Shown in pieces: positions 17,122-25,296 of a stretch of DNA of 64,000 nt (positions within the stretch are counted from its first letter, which is position 1; every line of letters begins with the position of its first letter). Position numbers and translations under genes: made by a program. The notes under the pieces are model-generated. The model was not told where the DNA came from. It saw only the letters and a list, made by a program, of their open reading frames with translations, and searched no databases. This DNA is from CAZBYL01 sp964496275 (lineage in GTDB: Bacteria > Synergistota > Synergistia > Synergistales > Synergistaceae). Where the stretch lies: assembly GCA_964496275.1 (NCBI GenBank), contig CAZBYL010000004.1, forward strand, positions 1 through 64,000, read 5' to 3'.

Positions 17122-17976
17122 GTGGGAAAAAGCATAGAGGAGCGTGCGGTAGAGGCAAGGCTGACGGAAACGGATAAAAAAATTCTCGATTTTATAGTAG
17201 GGAGAAAGCGTATTGCGTGTTTTCTTACGTCAAATGAAATAGCCAAACAGCTTGACGCCAGCCCGTCGTCCGTCGTGCGCATCTCGGGGAAACTGGGATA
17301 TGAGAACTTTTCTGCTTTTCGCCGTGCTCTTCAGGAGAGCGTCGCGGGGGATACATCGGCTGATTCCACCCTTGCTCCGCACGAGAAAATTAAGCAATAT
17401 CAGAGCCTTAGCGACAAAGACATACTGAACACCTATACCGCAAACATATCAAGAAACCTCATCTCGGATACAAACACGGAAAACAATAAAAAAATCATAG
17501 AAGCAGCGAAAATGATAACGGAAGCCAAACATGTTTATATCGTGGGATTTCGTTCCTGTTCCGGTTTTGCCTCGTCATCAGCGATAATGCTATCCTGCAT
17601 AAGACCCGATGTAATAGCTCCTTGCGATGGCGGCAAGCCCATAATAGATTCTCTTATAGATATCACGGAAAATGACGTTATGATTGTGATATCCTTCTCG
17701 CGCTACTCAACAGACGCCACGTTTGCGGCACAGATGGCAAAAGATGCCGGATGCCCTGTGATAGCAATGACGGACAGTTATGCCGCCCCGATAACCAAGG
17801 ATGCGGCAAAGGTGATCATAAGCAGCAGCGGAAGTATGGGCTTTTTCGATTCTTATATAAGTTTTATGGCGAATATGGAAAAGATTTTGATCCTTGTCAG
17901 CAAACATTGCAGGAAAACAAATGAGGCTCGTCTGGAAAAGATGGAGAAGTATTTGGCGGTAACAGGCCAATATTAG
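17122..17976 (+). CDS. MurR/RpiR family transcriptional regulator
   Basis: Cytoplasmic DNA-binding regulator of 284 residues. The N-terminal RpiR-type helix-turn-helix spans about residues 1-80, with LTSNEIAKQLDASPSSVVRI as the reading helix region. A SIS (sugar isomerase) ligand-binding domain spans about 125-260, with VYIVGFRSCSGFA and NDVMIVISFSRYS. RpiR proteins usually sense phosphorylated sugars. The GTG at 17122 is preceded by GGAGGAG. It is divergent from the MATE exporter gene, and both promoters carry the same palindrome, so it probably controls the exporter, the Fe-S protein and itself. A bidirectional terminator follows. Confidence 0.9.
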   Translation: MGKSIEERAVEARLTETDKKILDFIVGRKRIACFLTSNEIAKQLDASPSSVVRISGKLGYENFSAFRRALQESVAGDTSADSTLAPHEKIKQYQSLSDKDILNTYTANISRNLISDTNTENNKKIIEAAKMITEAKHVYIVGFRSCSGFASSSAIMLSCIRPDVIAPCDGGKPIIDSLIDITENDVMIVISFSRYSTDATFAAQMAKDAGCPVIAMTDSYAAPITKDAAKVIISSSGSMGFFDSYISFMANMEKILILVSKHCRKTNEARLEKMEKYLAVTGQY

Positions 17977-18026
17977 TGAAATTTTTGCTGCCGGAGAACT
18001 CTTCCGTGTATATAAGATCCGCATAA

Positions 18027-18058
18027 AAAATCGGCCGGTTGAATTGCCGGCCGATTTT
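18027..18058. terminator. Bidirectional intrinsic terminator
   Basis: A perfect 12-base stem (AAAATCGGCCGG with its complement, eight-base loop) lies between the convergent RpiR regulator and PDZ protein genes, only three bases from the PDZ gene stop. Confidence 0.87.
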
Positions 18059-18061
18059 GCT

Positions 18062-18787
18062 TTATTCTTTTTTCAGAGTGACTATTTTCTGTTCGCCCTC
18101 ATGTTCTATAAGAAACATCAGCGACGAGCCCGCACCCCATTTATTTGCGATGTATGTCTCTATTGCTTCCTGCTCGAGCGAGGCGAGGTTCTGTCCGTTT
18201 ATCTCAAGAACTTTGTCATTGATGAATACGGATTTTGATTCTGCCGCAAAGCTTCCGGGTTCAACCGTCTTTACGCGGTAGAAGCCGTCGAGCCCCTTGC
18301 TTGTAAGCTTGATACCCAGTTTCTTCTCTCTCTTGTTGCCGGATCCCGGAAGCTGATCCACTGCTTCATTGGTTATCTGATCTTTCGGTGTATGGTCTAT
18401 AAGGTTTCTGACCTCCTGTATCAGAGGAACAAGCTGGTCTATGGCGCGTTTCCTTTCGACTGTGCTCCACCCGTCGTTATACTTTTCCGTCTCCGTCACC
18501 ATGAGCTTGACGTTTCCGTCGCGCTGTAAAAGATTAAAGCGCACAGTCGTGTTTTGAGCCGCAACCCAGAATCCGTCTCCGAAATTTTTGTCGAAAGTCA
18601 CTTTATATGGCGTCACTTCGTTGACTACAAAATTTTTGCCTGTCATGACCTCAATCAATACGTCAGTTACCTGCTCAGGCGTGCAGTTTCTTATCGTTGT
18701 AGTGAAAATAGACGCTGCCCAAGATGCGGCCGTGATGCAAAATATTGAAGCTACTGCGAGTATAATCACAGAGATTTTACTTTTCAT
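18062..18787 (-). CDS. Secreted PDZ-domain protein of unknown function
   Basis: A 241-residue exported protein. A signal peptide (MKSKISVIILAVASIFCITAASWA) is followed by a domain of about 120 residues with no recognised family, and by a C-terminal PDZ-like domain at about 150-238 (LGIKLTSKGLDGFYRVKTVE, then PGSFAAES, INDKVLEINGQNL). PDZ domains bind C-terminal peptides, often in envelope proteases, but no protease domain is fused here. The ATG is preceded by a run of six G at about nine bases. There are no obvious operon partners: the HTH regulator gene upstream ends 84 bases away on the same strand. Related to small PDZ-containing proteins annotated as hypothetical. Confidence 0.75.
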   Translation of the reverse strand: MKSKISVIILAVASIFCITAASWAASIFTTTIRNCTPEQVTDVLIEVMTGKNFVVNEVTPYKVTFDKNFGDGFWVAAQNTTVRFNLLQRDGNVKLMVTETEKYNDGWSTVERKRAIDQLVPLIQEVRNLIDHTPKDQITNEAVDQLPGSGNKREKKLGIKLTSKGLDGFYRVKTVEPGSFAAESKSVFINDKVLEINGQNLASLEQEAIETYIANKWGAGSSLMFLIEHEGEQKIVTLKKE

Positions 18788-18871
18788 CTAAAATATCCCC
18801 CCACATATTATTTACAGTAACATTAAGACTATCGCGCCATTGTATCACAAATTATCCGAACTAAACTCTCT

Positions 18872-20377
18872 TCAGTTCGCAATTCCCGCGCCGTCCCTTA
18901 TGTCGTCCGCCAATTTCTTTATCAGTGCGATTACGTCATCCTTGGTCTTTCTGCATGAGGGAATCCTTTTGTAGGAGCGTTCGAATATCGTAGTTGCGGC
19001 AGCAGCGAGGTTCGCTTCGTCGCAGAAACGGTATCCGTCCTTGTCCATCTGCAGCAGCCAGCGATCTTTCTCACACCAGCAGTTCATCTCCGTGATCTGA
19101 GTGAAGTCAAGCTCGGATGCGAGAGCGGCTGTGCAGTGCTCGTTGTTCTTGAGTGAATCGGCAAGGCAGTCAAAAGATTCCGCGACCTTGTCCTGTCTTG
19201 CCGTTATCTCTCTTCCCGCAAGAAGGCTCAGACTGCGGCTGGTGAAAGGCACTTTGTATACGCACCGTTCCATTCTGTCCAGTTGAAAAATATTTACGAT
19301 TTTTCCGGGCTTACCCATGTAAGGTTCAATCGCTCTCATTTGAATTCGTGAAAACTCACGGCAGAGTTCGATGCATCGGGTTGTCGTGCCGCTGTCTATC
19401 CCGTTTTCTCCAAGCACACTGCCTATTATCCTGTCCCCCGATGAAATAAGCGCAGGTACGGGAAGATACGCGTACAGTATTGTTCCGAGCCTGCTTACAG
19501 AGGCAATCCTTTTCATAAGATCCTCCACCATATCTGGTGAGTAGTTTTCAAAAAAGGGTTCGGAGCTGCGTATAACCGACTCCACTACTGCTTTATGGTG
19601 CATGATGGAGAATGGGTCGGGAAACACCGCTGTGTAGGAGTGATCCTCGGACATGGATATTCCCATGACGGACATCGTGTTTTCCAAAATGAAGAAGGAG
19701 AACCAGTGTATTTCGTCATCATAATACTGATGCTTATACCACTGCACATTTTTGTGGAAGAAGAGAGTGCCGCACAGACGGAAAAATTTTATAAACGATT
19801 CCTGCCCCGAAGAAAAGTGGACGACGAATCTTGCGTGAAAGCCGCGTTCAAGGAGCTGGAACATTCTTTTAACCCACACGGACGCATACTCTTCGTCCTC
19901 AAGCAGCCACCTGTACTGCTCGCAGTCGATAAAGAGTATCTCTCTGGGCGTCTGCAGACTCTCCGCCATGTCAAGGAGGTCAGAAATGGCCTGTCTTCGC
20001 CCCTCACATTCGTCGTAGACCGACACGTCTGTTGTACAAAGAGGGCGTGATTTTTTGTTTACTTGTCTCTGCTGAAAGTGGCATGTCAACATAAACGAGG
20101 TCAGAAGCTTTGAAACGTCTGCGTCTATTTCGAAAGGTTCCTCCGGATAGCTCTCTTGAAGTATTTCGAGGACGGAATCCCTTATTTCAGGCGACATCAG
20201 AAAGGCTATAGTATCCGAAAAATAGACAGAGTTCTTACCGAGTTTTCTATCACCGCTCTTCCATTTGCTTACAAGGCTTGCGTCAACATGAAGGAAGCGA
20301 GCAAGTGTGGAAGTGGGAATGTCCAGTGATTCCAAGAGAAATCCTAGAGGTGAAAGTTTTTGCGTTTTATTTGTCAA
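18872..20377 (-). CDS. Large HTH (XRE-like) regulator with unrecognised C-terminal region
   Basis: A 501-residue protein with a Cro/C1-like helix-turn-helix at residues 20-48 (TSTLARFLHVDASLVSKWKS), followed by about 440 residues I do not recognise. That part holds FIDCEQYRWLLED and an RFVVHFSSG segment, reminiscent of a sensor or phospholipase-D-like fold, but without catalytic motifs. No membrane segment is seen. The start is TTG at 20377, supported by GGAGGG seven bases before it and by the lack of a nearby ATG. It is divergent from the cysteine hydrolase/hydantoinase operon, so regulation of that operon is plausible. Repeated TGTCA elements lie directly upstream of its start and may be its own operator. 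Confidence 0.75.
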   Translation of the reverse strand: MTNKTQKLSPLGFLLESLDIPTSTLARFLHVDASLVSKWKSGDRKLGKNSVYFSDTIAFLMSPEIRDSVLEILQESYPEEPFEIDADVSKLLTSFMLTCHFQQRQVNKKSRPLCTTDVSVYDECEGRRQAISDLLDMAESLQTPREILFIDCEQYRWLLEDEEYASVWVKRMFQLLERGFHARFVVHFSSGQESFIKFFRLCGTLFFHKNVQWYKHQYYDDEIHWFSFFILENTMSVMGISMSEDHSYTAVFPDPFSIMHHKAVVESVIRSSEPFFENYSPDMVEDLMKRIASVSRLGTILYAYLPVPALISSGDRIIGSVLGENGIDSGTTTRCIELCREFSRIQMRAIEPYMGKPGKIVNIFQLDRMERCVYKVPFTSRSLSLLAGREITARQDKVAESFDCLADSLKNNEHCTAALASELDFTQITEMNCWCEKDRWLLQMDKDGYRFCDEANLAAAATTIFERSYKRIPSCRKTKDDVIALIKKLADDIRDGAGIAN

Positions 20378-20696
20378 TACTGAACCCTCCTGTCCTTTAC
20401 ATCTGTCAATGTTTTGTCAATGTCACTTGTATGACAAATAGGGGATATCTATATACAAATAATGTTACATCTGATAATCTATCAATGTAAACGGGAAACA
20501 GAAAATCGAATAGAGGTCATAAAGATGTTAGCATAAAAGATTTTTTATAACTAATGTAAATGGCCTATATAACTCTTGTAAGATTTTCATAAGTACCGTA
20601 TCAGACCGCACTGTATCCGGAACAGTCGGGGCAAGTCAAATTCAGGTTTCCAAGTTCCAAATTTCTATAATAACTATTTTGAGAGGGGTAATTATT
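20378..20696. other. 319-base divergent intergenic region
   Basis: AT-rich spacer between the large HTH regulator and the cysteine hydrolase. It contains the clustered TGTCA repeats near the regulator end. Beyond these only weak promoter-like strings occur (for example TATAAT at 20666-20671, which is too close to the ribosome site to be a convincing promoter). No small ORF was identified. Confidence 0.5.
20404..20436. promoter_or_regulatory. Clustered TGTCA repeats, candidate operator of the HTH regulator
   Basis: TGTCAATG occurs at 20404-20411 and 20415-20422, an 11-base (one helical turn) period. The second overlaps an inverted repeat TGTCA-CTTGTA-TGACA at 20421-20436. A further TGTCAAT sits at the regulator start codon. 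The arrangement, within 60 bases of the regulator start, suggests autoregulation. Confidence 0.45.
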
Positions 20697-21434
20697 ATGG
20701 CAGAGAATAAGGATTATAAGTTTGTAAACAATTATAAGTTTGACACAGAACTTCTGAAGAAGGCTTTTGCTGAAGCGCGCGCAATTTACAAAGAACGCGG
20801 ATTCATGAGAAAAATGGGATACGGCAAAGCCCCCGCAATCACGACAGTCGACATGGCGAAAGCATGGATGAGCGAAGGCCACCCCTTCACATGCGACCAT
20901 TCCGAAGAAGTCTGCGCAGAAGCCCTTAAAGTTCTTGAGGCCGGAAGAAAATCAGGAGTACCTATTTTCCATACAACGACAGGATACATTGGCGAGCAGC
21001 AGTGGGACCTTCCCAGATGGGACGAAAAGATTCCTATGAGCAAGCTTGATATCGCCACACATTGGCTTGAAATAGACCCGAAACTCAAGCCGCGTCCCGA
21101 GGAGCCCGTTATCCACAAGAAGTACGCCTCCAACTTCTTCGGCACACACCTTGCAGCAACACTCAATTTCCTCGGAGTTGATACACTGATAGTCATGGGA
21201 GCCACTTCATGCGCATGTGTACGCCACACGGTAATGGATTCAACAGGCTACGGGTTTAAGACGATCGTTCCCGAAGGAACAGTCGGCGACCGCGTACCGG
21301 GAGTCATCGAGTGGAACCTCTTCGACATGGAAGCCAAGTTCTGCGATGTAGTGCCCGTAGAGGAAGTTGTAAAATACCTTGAAGGCATTGACCCCTCTGT
21401 TTACCACAAACATGAGAGGAAATTTGATAAGTAA
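20697..21434 (+). CDS. Isochorismatase-family cysteine hydrolase (N-carbamoyl amidohydrolase-like)
   Basis: Cytoplasmic amidohydrolase of 245 residues. The family triad is visible: Asp-52 (TTVDMAKAW), a Lys at 141/142 (VIHKKYASNFFGT), and the nucleophile Cys-174 in GATSCACVRHTV. The overall pattern is closest to N-carbamoylsarcosine amidase-type enzymes, which cleave N-carbamoyl groups to give ammonia and carbon dioxide. This fits the next gene, a hydantoinase, whose products are N-carbamoyl amino acids, so the pair could carry out two successive ring-opening and decarbamoylation steps. ATG 20697 is preceded by GAGAGGGG at eight bases. True isochorismatase activity is unlikely from context. 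Confidence 0.82.
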   Translation: MAENKDYKFVNNYKFDTELLKKAFAEARAIYKERGFMRKMGYGKAPAITTVDMAKAWMSEGHPFTCDHSEEVCAEALKVLEAGRKSGVPIFHTTTGYIGEQQWDLPRWDEKIPMSKLDIATHWLEIDPKLKPRPEEPVIHKKYASNFFGTHLAATLNFLGVDTLIVMGATSCACVRHTVMDSTGYGFKTIVPEGTVGDRVPGVIEWNLFDMEAKFCDVVPVEEVVKYLEGIDPSVYHKHERKFDK

Positions 21435-21466
21435 ATTGTATTTTGCATAACGATATACCGTAATTG

Positions 21467-21495
21467 GCGAGGAGGCATTTAGTGTGTCTCCTCGC
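21467..21495 (+). other. RNA hairpin between cysteine hydrolase and hydantoinase genes
   Basis: GCGAGGAG (21467-21474) and CTCCTCGC (21488-21495) form a perfect eight-base stem with a 13-base loop. It would hide the GGAGG in front of a possible GTG start at 21484, leaving the AGGAAGG of the ATG at 21517 exposed. It has no T tail, so it is not a terminator; an mRNA stability or start-selection element is possible. Confidence 0.5.
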
Positions 21496-21516
21496 ATTGT
21501 AGGAAGGATGATGAGT

Positions 21517-22905
21517 ATGGGACTTCTTATTAAAAATGGAACTACCGTATCTGCAATAGATGAATATAAAGGAGATATCCTTGTCGAAGGCGAGAAAATA
21601 TCACAAGTCGGTTCAAATCTGCCCGAAGCCGGACATGAAATAGTTGACGCAACGGGAAAATTTGTATTTCCCGGTGGCGTGGACGAGCATGTTCACATGG
21701 GCTCTTTCGCAACCCTTTCTTTTGATACTTCTCATGCTGCCGTAGTAGGCGGTACAACGACGATAGTCGATTTTCCTCCACAGCTTAAGGGCAAGGGAAT
21801 AATAGAATCTGTTCAAGAGCAGGATGAAAAATTCGCCAGAGGCATATCTACTGCTGATTACTCTTTCCACGGAATGGTAATGGACACAAGTGAGAAGCTC
21901 TTGGAAGAGATTCCCAAGATGGCAGAAGCCGGCATCACTACTCTTAAATTCTTTATGGCATACAAATATACTCCGTTTATGGTGCAGGATGACCTAATCT
22001 TTAAGAGTATGCAAATTGCCAAGAACTATGGAATTACAATCATGGTTCATGCAGAAAACGGTGACATGGTTTACGCTCTTCAGCAGCAGCTTTTGGCCGA
22101 AGGAAAGACCGAGCCTATCTATCACGCTTACTCGAGACCTCCCCTTGTTGAAGATGAGGCGACTCAGAGAGCTATATATCTTGCCGAACTTGCAGGTTGC
22201 CCTCTCTTTGTTGTACACGTATCTTCAAAGGGAGCGATGCATCACATAAAAGATGCTCATGAACGCGGCGTTGCTGTTTTGGGCGAGACTTGCACCCACT
22301 ATCTGACTCTTGATGAGTCTTTCCTCGCCAAACCGAATTTCGAGGGCGCTAAATATGTCTGCTCGCCTGCACTTCGCAAACAAGAGCATCTTGATGCTAT
22401 GTGGGATGCAATTACCAACAACTATTTGGTATCTGTCGGTTCTGACCACGCCGCGGTTGCCGGAGGGTTTGAAAAGAAAAAGGACGGCATAGACAACTTT
22501 GCAAAAATTCCGAACGGCTGCCCGAGTATGCAGGACCGTCTTGCGATGCTCTGGACTCAGGGAGTCGAAAAAGGCAGAATCTCACGTCAGCGTTTTGTAG
22601 ACATATTTGCTACGACTCCAGCTAAGGTAGTAGGTCTTTACCCGACAAAAGGGCTGATATCTCCTGGTGCGGATGCAGACATTGTTATTTACGATCCAAC
22701 ATACCGCGGCGTCATTACACACGAGGACAGTCTTGAATGCACAGACTATTCGGCATTCGAAGGTTTTGAAAAGATAGGTATAGCAGATATGGTTTTCCTA
22801 CGCGGTAAATTAATGGCCAAGCGCGGGAAGCTTGTAGGAGAAAAAGGCACGGGCAAGTACATAAAGCCGAAAGCATACGCTCTCTGCTACGAAGGTATAA
22901 AATAA
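21517..22905 (+). CDS. hydA: Dihydropyrimidinase / D-hydantoinase
   Basis: Cytoplasmic cyclic amidohydrolase of 462 residues, normal for the family. Metal-binding blocks are present: GGVDEHVHMG (HxH), TLKFFMAYK with the lysine that is carboxylated in this family, MVHAENGD and VVHVSS histidines, and the catalytic Asp in SVGSDHAAV. It opens hydantoins or dihydropyrimidines to N-carbamoyl acids. ATG 21517 has AGGAAGG nine bases upstream and matches the family start (LLIKNGTTV). A GTG at 21484 also has GGAGG at eight bases, but that site is inside a hairpin. The partner upstream is a carbamoyl-amidase-like hydrolase. A terminator follows. Confidence 0.9.
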   Translation: MGLLIKNGTTVSAIDEYKGDILVEGEKISQVGSNLPEAGHEIVDATGKFVFPGGVDEHVHMGSFATLSFDTSHAAVVGGTTTIVDFPPQLKGKGIIESVQEQDEKFARGISTADYSFHGMVMDTSEKLLEEIPKMAEAGITTLKFFMAYKYTPFMVQDDLIFKSMQIAKNYGITIMVHAENGDMVYALQQQLLAEGKTEPIYHAYSRPPLVEDEATQRAIYLAELAGCPLFVVHVSSKGAMHHIKDAHERGVAVLGETCTHYLTLDESFLAKPNFEGAKYVCSPALRKQEHLDAMWDAITNNYLVSVGSDHAAVAGGFEKKKDGIDNFAKIPNGCPSMQDRLAMLWTQGVEKGRISRQRFVDIFATTPAKVVGLYPTKGLISPGADADIVIYDPTYRGVITHEDSLECTDYSAFEGFEKIGIADMVFLRGKLMAKRGKLVGEKGTGKYIKPKAYALCYEGIK

Positions 22906-22962
22906 TAAAACTGCCGACCTGCAGTCCATAAGGACATAGTCCTACAATCTACTCTCCCAAGG

Positions 22963-23009
22963 GTTTCCGGGGCGGATATCTTCGTCTGCTCCGGAAACTT
23001 ATTTTTATT
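22963..23009 (+). terminator. Intrinsic terminator of the hydantoinase operon
   Basis: GTTTCCGG pairs with CCGGAAAC, with further pairing inside, and is followed by TTATTTTTATT. Confidence 0.75.
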
Positions 23010-23089
23010 CCATATTTTGTTTCCTGCGATATTCAAACAATTTAAAAAGAAAAACAGCGGCGGGTAAATTGGATCGCCGTTTGCAAATT

Positions 23090-23134
23090 AAGAGGGGTAC
23101 GCGGCGCAAAGCTCACCGTCCCCCTCTTTTTTTA
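23090..23134 (+). terminator. Second plus-strand terminator
   Basis: AAGAGGGG (23090-23097) pairs with CCCCTCTT (23121-23128), followed by T-rich sequence. It is about 80 bases past the hydantoinase terminator and has no own gene upstream. It may be a backup terminator or end a small RNA. Confidence 0.7.
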
Positions 23135-23322
23135 TTTCCGCTCGCAACAATTCCTCAGAGAATCATTACGGCAATATTCTAAAACGTAAGCAAACGTCAA
23201 AAGGTTTTTACCTGTCAATAACCTGAGCTGGCATTTAAATTCCTCAAACGTAAACAACCTGACAGGCAAATGCTGCGGATAAAACAGCGATGTGTTGCTC
23301 CTGAAAATCAGCTCTGTGCTCC

Positions 23323-25233
23323 CTACCAGCCGCTTCCTCCGCCGCCTCCGCCTCCGCCGCCGGAGAAACCGCCTCCGCCGAAACCGGAAGATGAGCCCGG
23401 AGCGTCCATTATTGTCTGCGAAGGCAATGTCTCCGCTATGCTGCCTGCGATATCCGACGCGAATGAACCAAGCCCTCCCGCATACATGAAGATGAACGGA
23501 TCAGGCCCCGTGTACCATTCCGGCTTGTAGTTCGCGTCCTTGAGAATCTTCTCAAACTTATTGCCCCATGTCTTTGCCGTGTCGAGAGCCAGCGCGTAAG
23601 GCATCAGCTTTTCAAAAAGCTGCGGTGTCTCCTCCGGAGGATTGAAAAGCTCCAGCCTCTCTTTCTCGGCAGTTCCCATATAAAGAGCCAGCCCCTCCGC
23701 ATCGCTCAAAGCATCCATTCCGGCTTTGGTTCTTGCCGCCACAAGCTGTTTCATTACGGTTATCACTATTGCGGCAGCCGCGTACAGCACAAAGACAAGG
23801 AAAAAATCTCTGTCATCCATACCGATATAGAGGATGGCGGCTGTTACTCCGATTGCAGGTATCATTCTGAGCGCGTATGTCAAAACGGTCTGCATAACGC
23901 TGTTTGCAGGTTTTGAGGGCAGGAGGAAGGAGTTTGTGATTATAACTCCGCCTATAACTGCGCATACGACCATATCTCCGATAAAATCTCCCGAAAACGG
24001 ATACAGAGCCGCCACTCCCGCAATGTATATCAGAATACCTATCCAATAAGTTCCCGCATGGGATCTGTAAAAATCTTCCTTGTAAGCGGAAATATCCTCA
24101 CCAAGCGACAGCATTGCGTTTGAGATCTGTTCTCCGTTGTCCGGCGAGAGAGTCAAAAACTTTTCGTCGTTCTCGAAGAGATTCCTCACAAGATTTTCTT
24201 CATCGGAGGTCAGATTCTTTGTATCGTAGGAAATTCGCTCTAATGTGTAAATGCCCTTGCTCCGTCCGAAGAGAGTCGCCTCTCCCTCAGACTCCTCAAT
24301 CTTTATAACGCCCTTCACCGCAAGGTTGAGCAAAGCGGCCGAAAATGCCGTGTTATCTGCGGTAAGGTTGCGCGCAAAACGCATGTAAGCCGGTGACTCT
24401 CCGTTCGGCGGATAGAATATCGGAATAACGGCTTTCTTAGCAGGCTCCTTGCCCCATTTATTCCACGCGAAAAAGAACCAAGACGCGATGGCAAGGAAGG
24501 TCAGTGCTGCCATCGCAGCCTGCATCGGCTCGTTCTCAGGTTCGGGCGGCGGCGGGGGAGAGACAAGCCCCTTGGGCCATGTGTAAGCTACGCTCAAACC
24601 CTCGCCGGGATTCAGAGGAATTGTCGTCGATACCTTGTTCGACGCTCCGAGCTTGGCATCAGACTTGCGCCCTCTCTCGCCGTAAGCTCCTACATACCAT
24701 TCTATGGAATCAAAGCCTGTGCCGTAGTCCATTCCCGGCAGAGCCGCCTTGCAGGAGGCGTTGGCAATGGGAAACGTCCATTGATTGCCCGTCACATTCC
24801 AAAAAAGACCGTCGAATTTTTCGTAAAATCCTATCTGCTTTGTCGAGACATACTCTATTGTGAAGGTGTGAAGCCCGACCGGAATAATCCTATTGGGACT
24901 GCCTATTCGCACAACTTCAAAGCGCCCGTCCTTGTCTACGCTGTAATCTACGGGCTTGCCGTCGAGCCTGACATCCGAAACCTCAAATCCCACTGTGACG
25001 TCATTGCCGTCCTTGTCCCTGTAATCCACCGGAAAGGCTCTCTTAATACCCCTGTTGATATTGATATTCTCAACATTTGCCGTAATATTCTCGGTAACAT
25101 TGATGGCTCCGTCTTTGTTAATCTTTATAGTAACATCGAAATTTTTAAAGTACTCTTCGGCATGTGCTGCGGAAAAGGAGAGAAGAATGAGAGTTAATGC
25201 CAGTATAAATACCTTCAGCGAAGAATGTTTCAT
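23323..25233 (-). CDS. DUF2207 family membrane protein
   Basis: Membrane protein of 636 residues. It has a signal peptide (MKHSSLKVFILALTLILLSF), an extracytoplasmic beta-rich DUF2207 domain at about 25-215 (family blocks VTENITANV and RGIKRAFPVDYRDKDG), a proline-rich PPPPPEPEN linker, membrane segments near 225, 400-430 and 455-500, and a cytoplasmic region. The C-terminus is a glycine-rich tail (GFSGGGGGGGGGSGW), which is typical of this family. Function is unknown. ATG 25233 has GAGGAGG seven bases upstream. The partner is lemA, 63 bases upstream on the same strand, a pairing seen widely in bacteria. Confidence 0.9.
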   Translation of the reverse strand: MKHSSLKVFILALTLILLSFSAAHAEEYFKNFDVTIKINKDGAINVTENITANVENININRGIKRAFPVDYRDKDGNDVTVGFEVSDVRLDGKPVDYSVDKDGRFEVVRIGSPNRIIPVGLHTFTIEYVSTKQIGFYEKFDGLFWNVTGNQWTFPIANASCKAALPGMDYGTGFDSIEWYVGAYGERGRKSDAKLGASNKVSTTIPLNPGEGLSVAYTWPKGLVSPPPPPEPENEPMQAAMAALTFLAIASWFFFAWNKWGKEPAKKAVIPIFYPPNGESPAYMRFARNLTADNTAFSAALLNLAVKGVIKIEESEGEATLFGRSKGIYTLERISYDTKNLTSDEENLVRNLFENDEKFLTLSPDNGEQISNAMLSLGEDISAYKEDFYRSHAGTYWIGILIYIAGVAALYPFSGDFIGDMVVCAVIGGVIITNSFLLPSKPANSVMQTVLTYALRMIPAIGVTAAILYIGMDDRDFFLVFVLYAAAAIVITVMKQLVAARTKAGMDALSDAEGLALYMGTAEKERLELFNPPEETPQLFEKLMPYALALDTAKTWGNKFEKILKDANYKPEWYTGPDPFIFMYAGGLGSFASDIAGSIAETLPSQTIMDAPGSSSGFGGGGFSGGGGGGGGGSGW

Positions 25234-25296
25234 ATAAAGCCTCCTCAAAACGGACGCCGTGACTGCACGGCGCCCGCAGGGTCTCTTGTTTAAGAC

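Larger units (their letters stand above)
22906..23322. other. 417-base convergent intergenic region with several hairpins
   Basis: Between the hydantoinase and the DUF2207 gene lie the short hairpin AGGAC-ATA-GTCCT (about 22931-22943), the terminator at 22963-23009, a CGGCG/CGCCG hairpin near 23057-23079, and a second strong plus-strand terminator at 23090-23134. A loose inverted repeat CCTGTCA/TGACAGG spans about 23210-23266. No convincing ORF is present. Confidence 0.6.

Noticed and set aside
21484..21516. GTG 21484 as the hydantoinase start
   Set aside because: It has a good SD, but that SD is in a stable stem, and the family starts at the ATG 21517; kept only as a finding.
23270..23530. 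Plus-strand proline-rich open frame
   Set aside because: It is the complement of the glycine-rich C-terminal tail of the DUF2207 protein; the GGN repeats give CCN (Pro) codons.
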